64,000 nucleotides of DNA from Nemania diffusa (taxonomy: Eukaryota > Ascomycota > Sordariomycetes > Xylariales > Xylariaceae). Position numbers and translations under genes: made by a program. Numbering within the stretch: position 1 is the stretch's first letter; each line of letters starts with the position of its first letter. Below the pieces are notes generated by a model. It ran no database searches. It was not told the origin of the DNA and saw only the letters and a list, made by a program, of their open reading frames with translations. The stretch spans positions 806,001-870,000 of the forward strand of contig JBBPUQ010000001.1 of NCBI GenBank assembly GCA_038501195.1, written 5' to 3'. This document shows, piece by piece, positions 33,397-45,600 of this stretch.

Positions 33397-36300
33397 TCAC
33401 ATGTTCGCAAGCTCATTATCGATCTGGCGATCCATGAATGTTCGCTTCTCGCCGATAAGCTCTGTTTGTAGTCTCTGTTCCACTAGGGCACGGACTTGCT
33501 TCTTAGTCACCGTGTCAAGGTCAACATCCCGAAGAACAGCTTGAATTGCCTCGATAATCATGCCGTCATCAGGGCCGTGGTGGCCGCGCTGGAAATCGAA
33601 CGATGTTGTAGACTGTTGTCCCTGACCTAGTGGACGGCTACCTCCAGCGAGGCCGAGTGTGGCATTCGAGGCTCTGTGAGCATCATATCTGGGGGAGTGG
33701 TTCGATACGGCTCGTAGATTGCTCATGCTTTGTCTGTAGCCGGCTTGAGGTAAATCCTGGTATGGCGAGGAGGTACGCTGGATATCCCCAAATGATGCTG
33801 TTGAGTGGCGATGCATAGGGTTATCAGTATAGGCGTCGAAGGTGGAATGACGTGACATGCCCTGGAAGGGTGCGGGTGATTGGGGAGGCATATGTCCGCC
33901 GCGACCTTGGAGGCCAGTTAGGACAGATGGCTGTCGGACAGACGAGTATACAGAGCGCATGTCATCCATCTCGTAATTATCATCATATACGTCATGGCTC
34001 TTCTCTCCTTGCGTGCCACGACGTCCTGGAAGGCTATTGAGGGCAGCATAGTCATCCCAACGTTGTAGAGGAATGGAGCGAGGATCAAAGCCGTCCTTAT
34101 CATCAACAGCAACCACCTGTTTACTTCCCTTCTCGCCAATAACGATACGCGTATTACCCCAGGAAAAGTTGTCTTGGTTCCAGAAAGAGTAAATTGGCAA
34201 GATAAACGAGAAGATGGGAAAGGCGAGCAGGTAAATAATAATCCAACCAACGTGTTGCCATTGTCGCTTCAGGATGAAGATGATAGCTTGAAGACCGTAG
34301 ACGCCTGCTAAAATCGCCAATGAGATGTAGGGAATGGGACCAGTGTGGGATGCAAGAAGATAGATAAGGTAACCCAGATACACCGTAGTCGCTGGTAGGA
34401 TGAGAGTTCCGAACAGGTCGAAAAAGACGACAAATCGCATAGAGAAGCAACAGAAACCACACATGTCCTTTAGGAGCATCAGTTCAAACAGATTGTGAAT
34501 GGTCGAATTGATCCACCGACGTCTTTGAGACAGTAGCACACTCCAAGTCTCGGGTGCGGCGGTTTGGCAGTAGGCATCTGGAATAAACTTGTAGGACATA
34601 TTGGGGAAATGCTTGGTCATAATGGTGGTAAGGAAGCGATCTTCACCTAGAGCAAGAAGGTTTTTCTTGTGGAGGGTGTCAACATTGCAGATACTGTATT
34701 CTTGAATGACAGCATCAGCGATAATCAAAGGCTTGCCACGGTCAGCGGTCCTGAGTCGGTACATGGTGAAACTAATCTGATTAGCTATTATCATCTAGAG
34801 AGTAAGGGAAAACGAAGCCTACCATCCGGGGAGACATGTGACGCTTCCAAATAGTGACTCGAAAGCCTTTGAAAGATGATGAGATATGTAATATTCGTAT
34901 ACTTGAATCATGCTCCACCAAGTGCGTTCTTCATTCTGTAGAGCCGTCTCGCCACAAATGCCGGCGATCTTCGAGTTATTGGCACATGCGGCAACAAGTC
35001 GGTTGAGAGAATCCTCTCGCACGCATGTATCTGCATCGACCATCAGGAGGTATTCGTATAGTTCTGGGTCTACACCAATAATATTGTTGATCTGATGGAA
35101 CATTTCAAGCTCCAGAGGGTTCATGGGCGCACGGTGGTGGACACGATTGAGGAAGCTCATCAGCATGATCTGAGAGTCACGCTTGCCACGGTTACCTGGC
35201 TTGGTCTTGGTTTGTTCGGATTCCTTGCCGACTTTAACAACAACAATATACGGGACGACGTTGCCCTCGAATTCGTAAAGGCCCGAGTATACCTTTCCAT
35301 AATTGAGCTGTTCGCTTCCGGTGCCGACAGATTTGAATGGTAAGGCAGGGGGATCAACTTTGGGGTCAACGCCCAGAATGTCTAGGACAATCTTGGGAGT
35401 AGGACGATCGTTGCCGGCACCGATGATGACACCATCACAAATCACGCAAATCAATTTTCTCTTGTTGTCGTACTGAAGTGCGGTAAGTGAATCTAGTGCT
35501 TTTCGGAGGGAGTCTTCGCCTTCGGTGTATGCAGGAACCTGGCAAATAACAAACTTGTCCTGAGGAGAAGGGCGCCGCTTCGAACCGAATTGCAAGGCCG
35601 CGACGAACTTCACAACAATGACGGCGGCAACAAGGATTGTAAATGCCAACAAGAAGTAGTTGATGGTTTGGCATTTTGCTGAATACCGGAAATCAGGCTT
35701 CCCTACATAGAAGGTGTTCTTGATGCAGTTGATACTGTTGGAAGCTGTCGCGAAAGCGGTACTGTTGCTTCGAACATCGTCCAAGTGACTATTCCATGAA
35801 GTTGTAACATCTTGACCTGGATTATTTTTGACGATATCTATCAATGTATCGTCAAGAAAGTCTAGATTCGTAATGTACTGGATGGTCGTAAAGTAATCGG
35901 TGAGGTTATAAATGCCCCCTTCGTATAAGACGACCATAAGATTATAGTCCTGGCTTTCTGATGCGACTTTGCTTTTATCCCAGACCAAATCGCCGTGATA
36001 GTATTCCTTGATCTTGGGTTGAAATGTATCCTTATACCAAGTATCACTGGATAAAGCAGGGGAGTTTTTATCTCCGTAGTAGCCGGATGTGTGTACACCT
36101 TCCGACATGGTAGGCGTGTCTTCAGGGTTGATTCTTAGTTCAGTAGTATCAGAGGTAACAAGGCCAGGACACGATACGGTAAGGGGGGGAGGAAAGTAAT
36201 GGTCGAGATTCAGGCCAGCGAAGGGCTGCATTAAATCGTTGGTTGTCTGAATGCTGGAGTCGCTGTGTTGAATCCTCCAGAACTTTGAAATATCATAAAC

Positions 36301-38840
36301 CTTCCCGTGGATGCTCACCCAGAAGTCGTTTGTGCCTTGATGAGTCGAAACTTCTTTCTGGAGCCACGCTTTATCGAAATTGGGGCAAAGTATTCGGCCG
36401 AAGAAGATAATGACGAAGACGATAGCAGCATTCATGAGGAAGATAATCCAGACCAGAACAACTTTTTCTCGCCAGGCCATTCGAACGTCTGGTCGCTTCA
36501 TCCGGCCAACATAGTGTAAGAGGAAGGATGGGATCCAAAAGGTCATGGCCCAGACAAAGCCGACCCAAGCGCGTCGGCCGAAGGTGACCTCTTCTGTTTC
36601 AACATGCTTGCCATTTGCATCATTGGGGTCCAAGTTGTTGATAAACTCTCCATCGTTTGTGTAGTAAACTTGGTCGCGGCGATTATCACCCTTGATTCCG
36701 AGACCATAGTCACCTTGTACCACATTCCGCATGCCCGAAGGAGTAGCAGATGGCGCCCTAATTTGACTTTGAGCAAATGTAAGTTGACTGGGATTGCGTT
36801 GGTGCATCATCAGATTTTCGTTGCTGTGGTTTGATCCTTGGTCAGGGTAATGGGGTGGAAAGAAACCACTGCCATTGTTGCTGCGGTACACTGTGTCGCG
36901 GCTGGGAGTGGCGAAGGGGTTGCTAATGGTAGGCATAAGTTCATGAGGGGGCTTCAGGTCGAGCATGCTCTCAGCCTCCCACCAAGCAGTCTCTCGCATC
37001 CACACACGTTCTTGACCAACAACAACTTCCCCGTTGCTCCAGCCTCTCTCGAGAATCCAAGATTCAATGCCGTCACGCCCTTCTCTGCAACCTAGCGGAG
37101 CAAATCGTTGGTAGAACTCATCCATATCAAAATCTGCCGTGAAGTCAATGTTCTTATTCCTGCAATTCACCCATTCCGGCAGCCTCCATGAACGGAGTTG
37201 TCGTGATATGGTGCCAGCTGACCACGCGGACGTAACCGATGGTAGAGCTGCTAAGCTAGCAGGGCTTTCATCTGTAGGGTGTAGCGACAAGTGATACCAC
37301 ACCCGACTCGCCCCGAGAACTGCGGATAGATCCATGCGCCCAGTGCGACCAAGATTAATACCCTGCCCAGGAATAGGAAATAGAAGCTTTTTCAGGAATC
37401 CTTCGTCCTCACAAGCGAAACCAACTTTCTCTAGAACGATTTCTCTCTTCTCAAGCTGGTGTTGCCTGTCTCGAGCGGCCGGGCCAGTTGTGATGCCTAG
37501 ATCGGGTGCTGCCTCTGCCACTGCATTTTGCATTTCGCGTTGAACCGAACTATCAACCGTCGCGACGTTGATGCCGTCTTCCTTCATTTCCGCGTTGATT
37601 CCTGCTCCATCGTCAAATATGCCCCGCATGGACATCGCTCTTCCTAAGTTCGGGTCCGGGACTTCAATTACAGTAATGCACACGGTATCTCCATTGTCTT
37701 CGTCTGAGGTCGGTGTTCGATGGCCGTCAAGTGATTCATTGCCGTCTCTAATTCGAACCATTTGAGCTGCAATCGCTGCATTCGCCTTACTAATCACCCA
37801 ATCAACAAGAGCCTCGTACAGTCCACCAACAAGTGTTTGCCGCTCCTCTGTGGTACATTGGGTGATGAGCACCTCGGGATCGAGACCGAGTAATCCGCCA
37901 ACATCCTCGCAAATAGCCTCTAGAACTTCGCCGTCGACACTGTAGTTTAATGTGTTACCGAGCTTTAACAACCCAGCTAGAGCTGAAATTAGGTTTCGGT
38001 GCAAAGATCCTTTGATGCCAATCTCCTTGAGTGCCCTCCGGAAATCATCGGCAGCCGCGGAGTCGTCGGCGGTAGGGAGATAAGAGGGTGGATCATAAGT
38101 GCCAGATCGTGCTAGCAGAGCGTAATCAGCAGCGGATTTCAAGCTGAGAAATTCACGTTCAGCTGGTGTTGAAGCTGAAGTCAATAGGTAGTAGAACACA
38201 TCAAAGGCCCGGTAGCCAGGTTCGGAAGGAATATTGAGCAATCCTTGGGTAGTATCAATCCCCCCCTGAGATAGCGCCAAAGCTGCTGTGGTCAGATTAC
38301 CAGCAAGGTTGAGTGTCAAGGTAACGCCAAGCGCACTTTGACGAGGAGCTGATGGATTATATGGCGTTACGCATCGGATAAATGGTTGAATAGCCTCGAG
38401 GGCCGTGAGAAGCGACGATGGGATCGATAGAGGTAGAGAGGTAAGGAATGGCCTGAGAAGCGAGGGTGTTGACGTGTGAAGAGACCTGTAGCGGTTAGTA
38501 CTCCGTTGAGTTTGGCGGTTCACACCTGTTTGACTTACCCTAACACGATACACCCGTCTTCAGCTCGACGTCGCGCATGTTCCCAAGCTCGGGCAGCTAA
38601 AGCGGTATCAACGGTCCCTCCCGTGTGGCCGTCGAGTCCGACTTGAGTTGCAGTAAGCCAGGTATTAACGACAACACTGCTCCCGGCGTCCAGCGGGTAG
38701 GGCTGTGACGATAGATAAATGTTATGAATCGCATTCAACAGTGTCGTTGTTGAGACCTGAGACGTCTGGCCAACACCTCGAGTACTGCGGAAGTCGGAGC
38801 TAACCGAGTACATAGACATGCGTGCTTGATGATTCGCCAT
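33397..38840 (-). CDS. Chitin synthase class VII (myosin-motor-like domain without P-loop)
   Basis: Exons 38840-38539, 38485-34823 and 34771-33397 give 1779 aa. The N-terminal third is a shortened myosin-like domain without the GESGSGKT P-loop, the mark of class VII against class V. A cytochrome-b5-like segment follows ([16 protein letters not shown]), with membrane segments either side. The chitin synthase 2 catalytic domain has VDADTCV, the [13 protein letters not shown] region (split by the last intron) and [16 protein letters not shown] (about residues 1404-1408). A DEK_C-type domain ends the protein ([16 protein letters not shown]). It makes chitin at the plasma membrane at hyphal tips and septa, acting with class V. 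It is head-to-head with the class V gene. Start chosen as the first ATG; the frame upstream lacks one. Confidence 0.95.
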
Positions 38841-41800
38841 GTTGGCTATTACTCTAGATGTGCTTGTCCTTTCGGACAATCACGACGTTTGGTGAAGACC
38901 TTTCCGCTCTCTGGTAGTACGAAGATATAGGCCGGCGAAATAGAAGGTGTTAGAGTCGTCGGGTAACCTGATTGCCGTATGGAATCGAGGAGAGCGAAAG
39001 TGAGGACCCAATGTCACCAGAGCGGTTTGAGGACAGGGAGACCGTCAACACGGCGTCGGCGATGATTGGGCGGGCTTGTTTTCCCACACAGCAGCCCCTG
39101 ATTCAACGACTGGTATGTGAAAGCGAAGGTAAGGCAAAATCGGTAATTATGAACGATAGACTATTAAAACCACCAGAGCGAGTGAGGTGGTTGAAAATTA
39201 GAAAGGCTACAAAACAGGAGGTGGTAGTGAGAGGTGCAAACAGCAAAAAGATTGTCTACCTGGTCCAGAGGATAGATAGAATGGCACTGACCTACCAAGA
39301 GTGGTCATAGGAAGAAGGCAGGGGCAGAGTGGAAGCAGACAGAGAGAGCAGTCGAAGCGCCCCGGATGAATGTACACAGTGTAAAACCATCCAGGCATCA
39401 AATACTACACGGGTACATCTAGTAGGTATTTGGGACCAGGTACATACTGCAGAATAGTGTTATTTTAGTTCGTCATTCTTCATGCCTTCGATCCCTGTTA
39501 AGCACCAGTCGTTTGTTCGGTTATAGGGCGATTTCTAGCTATTTTCCCCGGTTGGAGCTACTCAGCGTACCTATGCATACGCAGTACTATTGTGTACACA
39601 GGAGGCGATCTTCTCTTGGTATCCCATATGCGTACAGTACAGAGGCAGGTACATGTAAGTAAGCATTTATGCATCGCGCAGCTTGCGAGAGCTTTTCTTT
39701 TATTTTCTTTTGCATCTCACCCGACATGGACCATTTCTTTTCCCTGCGATATGAGCTGTGTTCTGGAATTAAAATAATATCTAGCCAACAAACATTCTCG
39801 TCTCAGAAGCTAGTAGGTTTGGTAAAACGACACCAATTATGCATTTATAGACATGATACAGCTCTGAAATTTGAGCAGAACTGGAACTACCTACTCACAT
39901 AGGAGATAGAGGACGACGGACTTTCGGCTGAATCCGTACTATACCCACTAAACGACTAGCGCCTACTCCGTAAGTACCTAGCGGCGTCAAAATACGAGGC
40001 GGCAAAAGTTGGAGGTGGAGTCCCGTGTTGTCCGGTATAGAGTACACTAAGAAGGTAAGTTTTACAGGTTCAGCAGCGCCCTATCTACTTAACAAGTGAC
40101 CGGGAAGTCCAGTGAAAAGTTCTTTCACTTACCAAAACTTACTGCGTATCCATCCAGATCCTAGCAGATCAGCATGTCTTTTTTATCAGCACTGCCACCA
40201 CACCATCCGACAACACGAGACAGACAACACACTCCTCCCTTTCGGACCATCGCTATTTACGTACGCAGTAGGTACAGTATGTAGATAGTTCCAAGGTTCT
40301 TTTTACACTCTCTCTGTATGATTCCTAGCATCTATCTACAATACCTCCAACGGTCGCATTATGCACTCGTGGGAATCTAGATAAACCCAGGTATCTACTT
40401 ATTCTAGGAGTGGGGAGTTGGTAGGTGTAAGTAAACATGTAGGTGCTATTCTTAATACAGGATATATTACATATGATGCAACAGCCGGTTTGGTGCTCCC
40501 TTATCCTTGGCTTTGGAGAGGGTCTTTAAGCTCCCATCAAGGAACTATAAGTAGGAAGGCAGGGCAGAAGTTAAGACAATAATCCTCTATTGTGATGAAT
40601 AGCGGTTACATACTTACTTGTACAGCGGTTGCCATGTAAGCATATGCAGCTCGCCGATAATAAGTAGAGTATTTATGAAGATAGCAGCACACGGGACGCA
40701 GAATACGCGTCTCTGCAGTATTCGGCCATTCTCGTTCTCGTTCTTTCTCGTGTTGCCAACCAGGCATTGGGTGAGTGACGTGATCTGGTGCAACATATGA
40801 CAGTTGTTTACCTTCTTCGGATTGACGGCTGTCTTAGCAGGTTTATGTTTTTTCCCTCGTGGGATCAGCAACCAATCCCGTTCTTTAAAAGCACAGTATG
40901 TGTACACTAGGTACCTGTCTACTCTGTAGGCAATGCACTATATTTGATTTCTAATAGGGGATTACCCTGTTTTGTATAGTAGGCATATCCATGTTGGAAT
41001 AACCTCAAGATTTAACATGTACACAATTAATTGGCTTTTCTCTCCCTGCATAAGGCTTAGAGATTATGTATTTACGATATAAGAGGTTATCCATCAATAT
41101 TATAGTGATATAAGATCTTTCAAGAGCTCAACACTACATCCTCTTACATACTAGAATAGTATCGGGTTTATATTTTATGATGTAACTACAAATATGATGG
41201 GAGTTATTATTACTTCAATGACTCTAGGTACGCTAGTACATATAGACTGGAGTTTTGTATTTATACCTGCATGTGCATCATAATTCTGTAGGTATCTACC
41301 TAACAGCTAGCGTGCCAACTGCATAAAGCAGAGACATGTATCATAAACTGTGTACATGCTTGATAGTATGGTTATTCATAGGTCAAACATGGCCTAATAC
41401 CGTATAGCGCTGCTTAGCTAGGTTGTGTCCCGACTGGGCAAATACTGGCCGTCTCATTTGTCAACTCATGCCTAGAGGGAGCTAGGTATCCAATAATCGT
41501 CGATCATAAAAACATGAGTTTCTTCTGGTAGATTTGCGCATAGCCACCGATGTGAACTACGTGTACATAGCAATGTACCAAGTCTGCGTGTAGGTATGTG
41601 CGACACCGTGTAGGGGTTCAGGGAATAAGAATCTCACTTTATGAAGACTGAGTAAGAGGTACGTACACGAGATATTTATTACATTTCTGACGCGCTTTTC
41701 TAACAAACTATCTGCCGACTTAGACATAGCATACAATCCAGTATTTTTAGTGTTCGATCTAGATATTGGTGTCCTACCTACTGGTAAGCTATTTGTATAC

Positions 41801-42629
41801 TCTGTACTCAGCATCTACGGCAATATTTACAATACCTGGATAGGTGCTTGTAGTACTGAATTCTGTACTACTGTGCTAGTCCTCGATCATCTCTTCTGGT
41901 GGCTAGTACTAAATACGGGCTGAGATGACGCTAGCCAAAACGGGTTCTTTTGCATTGCGTATTTACGAGCAGGCTGGAACCCTTGCACATGGTGGTCTCC
42001 TAACTACCTACCTAGGTTGTCTGACATATGTACTGTATGTACTTGTAGCGCGCTGGCTAGTATGCACCAGCTAGGCGTGGATGGTGGCATGTATTTTTAA
42101 TTCATAGCGGACTGGGGAACCAATGGCACCGGTAAGGGCGGGTGGGCTCATCTCAATGGAAACGAGCCAATCCACAGATGGGCCATCTGGTTGCTCACCT
42201 GCTACTCGCTACTTGCTACTTGCTACATACTTGCTCGACTCTCATCCACACACATCCGAGTAGCAACGCCTGGGGAAGAAAGAAGACTTGTCCTATCTTT
42301 TTTTCTGACGTTCGCTCTCAATCCTCACCTCCCATTCCGTGTAATAGCCACATACATTCGTTATTGTGTCTTTTTTTTTACGCTCGCTACTATACATGTG
42401 CTGTACTTAATTTACACCTTCCCGTCGCTCCTGTGATTATATCGGACTCTGTACTGCACCAGCGCTCGTTGCCGTCTCATAATCAGGGGTTCTAGGGCAT
42501 CATTTTCACCTGCCATCTACACAGCAAAGCGTTCCTTAGCTAAACAAGCCGAACCCGATATCGTTACCCATTTTGCTGCCACCGGGTCTTTTGCCGAACT
42601 AATTGCTCGCCTGTTGGCTTGAACCCATC
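38841..42629. promoter_or_regulatory. Shared 3.8-kb upstream region of the divergent chitin synthase genes
   Basis: No coding frame resembles a protein. The region is rich in short pyrimidine tracts and ctaggta/tacctagg-type motifs. It ends with a (gctactt)-like tandem stretch at 42201-42236 and a long pyrimidine-rich leader before the class V start. The divergent arrangement suggests a bidirectional control region and long 5' leaders for both genes. Specific factor sites cannot be assigned by eye. Confidence 0.6.
42201..42236. repeat. Short imperfect heptamer repeat (GCTACTT-like)
   Basis: Units gctactc, gctactt, gctactt, gctacatactt follow one another in the upstream region of the class V chitin synthase gene. 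Only about five imperfect units are present. Any regulatory role is conjecture. Confidence 0.5.
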
Positions 42630-45600
42630 ATGGCTCTGCACCTCCCGCCCATGGGCGGCGGCAGCGGCGGAGGCGCTCACACCCAGCCTTCGTTGCCCTC
42701 GCTCCCTGCACATCTTCAGTCGGACACTCACTTAACTGCCCATCTAGCTAGCCGTTTCCATGTGTCCATCCCGACTGCGAGGCTTTCTTCTCATGCCCTG
42801 ATATCTCTCAATACATACACGTCTTCAACCAAAGGCCTCGATGGCGGCAAAGAAGGCAGCGCTATGGCCGGGGCCGAGGATATCGCTGACCGGGCTTTCC
42901 TCCGGATGGGATATCGGTCTGAGAACCAGGCCGTGCTTTTCTTGTGCGTCTATATACTTTTCATACTATAGGTTGACCCCGGGGAACAAATATGCTAATT
43001 GTGATATCATTAGGGGTGAATCGGGCTCTGGAAAGACAACCATTCGGTCACATCTCCTGACTTCGCTTCTTAACAAGTCCTCCACGCCGCTTTCTAGCAA
43101 AGTTTCTCTAGCTGCCTACGTCTTCGACTCGCTAACCACGACTAAAACTGCCACGACACCTACGGCATCCAAAGCTGGGCTGTTTTACGAGCTTCAATAC
43201 GACACAACGTCGACAACGAACCCTCTACTCATCGGTGGTAAACTTCTGGATCACAGACTTGAACGAAGCAGAATCACCGCTGTGCCAACCGGTGAGCGGA
43301 ATTTTCACGTGCTTTACTACCTACTTGCTGGGACGAGCGATGCTGAAAAGACGCATCTTGGCATCGACAGCCCTAGAGATTCAGCTGGGCAGCGGCGATG
43401 GAAATACTTAGGTCATCCTACCCAACTGAAAGTGGGCATAAACGACGCCGAAGGATTTCAACTGTTTAAGACGGCTCTTCGCAAGCTGGAGTTCCCGAGA
43501 AGCGAAATTGCCGAAATATGCCAAATATTAGCTTGTATCCTACATATTGGACAGCTGGAATTCGAGACTTCGGCAAATACTACATCCACTGCGGACGATA
43601 GCGGTGGATTCTCACACGAAGGTGCTCAGACAGTCACAGCTGCACGGAACAAAGATGTATTGGGCATAATTGCTGCATTTCTAGGAGTTAGCTCCCAAGA
43701 TCTCCAAAACACCATGGGATACAAGACGAAGATGATTCACCGTGAGAGAGTCACGGTTATGCTAGACCCCCAGGGAGCTCGTGCCAACGCCGACGAACTA
43801 GCGCGCACCCTGTACTCTCTGCTCGTTGCCTACGTGATTGAGACTATTAACCAAAAGATCTGCGCCGCAGAGGACTCTATTGCCAACACGATTAATATCA
43901 TTGACTTTCCGGGCTTCTCTCAGCAAACCTCGACCGGTTCCGCTCTCGATCAACTACTGAATAATGCTGCTATGGAATCCCTTTATAACCTCACTTTGCA
44001 GAACTTCTTCGATCGAAAGGCGGACATGCTTGACAACGAGGAAGTTAGCGTCCCTGCTACAAGTTATTTTGATAATTCAGATGCTGTGAAAGGCCTATTG
44101 AAGCCTACGAACGGGTTACTCAGTATCCTGGATGATCAAACTCGTCGTAATCGCACTGACATGCAACTACTTGAGAGTTTAAGGAAACGATTTGAGGGCA
44201 AAAACCCTGCGATTGCCGTTGGCTCTGCGACTGCACGACTTCCTGGTAGTAACTTTTTGTCTGAGAACACCGCAGCCACCTTCACTGTCAGGCATTTTGC
44301 TGGCGAAGTTGACTACCCTATTAAAGGCCTTGTCGAGGAGAACGGCGAGGTTATTTCTGGGGACCTTATGAATCTTATCAACTCCAGCAAAAGCGAATTC
44401 GTCGCGCGTCTCTTTGGACAAGAGGCTCTACAGACAGTCATGCATCCACAAGAGAAAAGTACAGTCATGCAGGCTTCTGTAAGCTCTAAGCCTATGAGGG
44501 CACCCAGTGTGATGTCTAGGAAAGGCGGCCGAAGTATGCGACCGCGTAGATTACGCGAGGAGTCTCTTGACGACCTAGACAGTGAGGCTGGAGATGCCTC
44601 GAGAGACGGGCCCAGCAAGAGCACGCGGCATTCAGAACAAGGTGCATCAGGCCAATTTCTATCGGCTTTGGATAATCTCAAACACGCTATTACTGCGCCT
44701 AACACAAACAACTACTTCGTTTTCTGCTTAAAGCCAAATGATAGACGCATTGCAAACCAATTCGACAGCAAATGCGTTCGATCGCAGGTACAGACTTTTG
44801 GTATTGCAGAGATTAGCCAGCGGCTAAGATCTGCTGATTTCAGCATTTTCCTACCTTTCGGCGAGTTCCTCGGACTTGCCGATGCTGAGACAATATTCGT
44901 GGGCAGTGAACGAGAAAAGGCCGAGGCTGTTGTGCAGAATAGGCAATGGCCAGGCCATGAAGCCCACATTGGTTCTACTGGCATCTTCTTGAGCGAACGC
45001 TGCTGGATGGAGGTCGCATCTTTGGGAGATGGCACTTCTGTATCTGGCCGATACGCATCCGAACAGGGTGATGGTTCTACGCCGGGAGGCGACCTTCCAT
45101 TTGGCGCATCTAAGGAGCGGCTTGTGTCGATGGGTAATACCCCTCAATATAGCGACAAACCACGTGGTGGCTACTTCGGCAGCGGTGATGTCGACACGCG
45201 ATCCGAAGCTGGTGCTTCAGCTTTTGGTGCCGGTGATATGTTCAAGAATCTCGATACACGTGAACAAATGGCGGAACGTGGCAATGAAAAGTCGCTCGTT
45301 GAAGTCGAGGAATACAGGGACAGCGCTAGCCGCAAACGCTGGATTTTCATCGTATACGCCCTCACTTGGTTTGTCCCTGATTTCCTCGTTCGCTGGGTTG
45401 GAAGAATGCCACGTAAAGATGTGAGAATGGCTTGGCGAGAGAAGTTGGCAATCAATTTGATCATCTGGTTTAGTTGCCTTCTTGCTGCATTCTTCATCAT
45501 CGTCTTCCCGATGCTCATCTGCCCCAAGCAGTATGTCTACAGCGCTTCTGAACTGTCCAAATACGATGGCAAAGACGGTAATAGTGCGTATGCCTCAATT

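Noticed and set aside
38972..39310. 112-codon open frame upstream of the class VII chitin synthase
   Set aside because: It begins without ATG, has no recognisable domain and lies in promoter/leader DNA.
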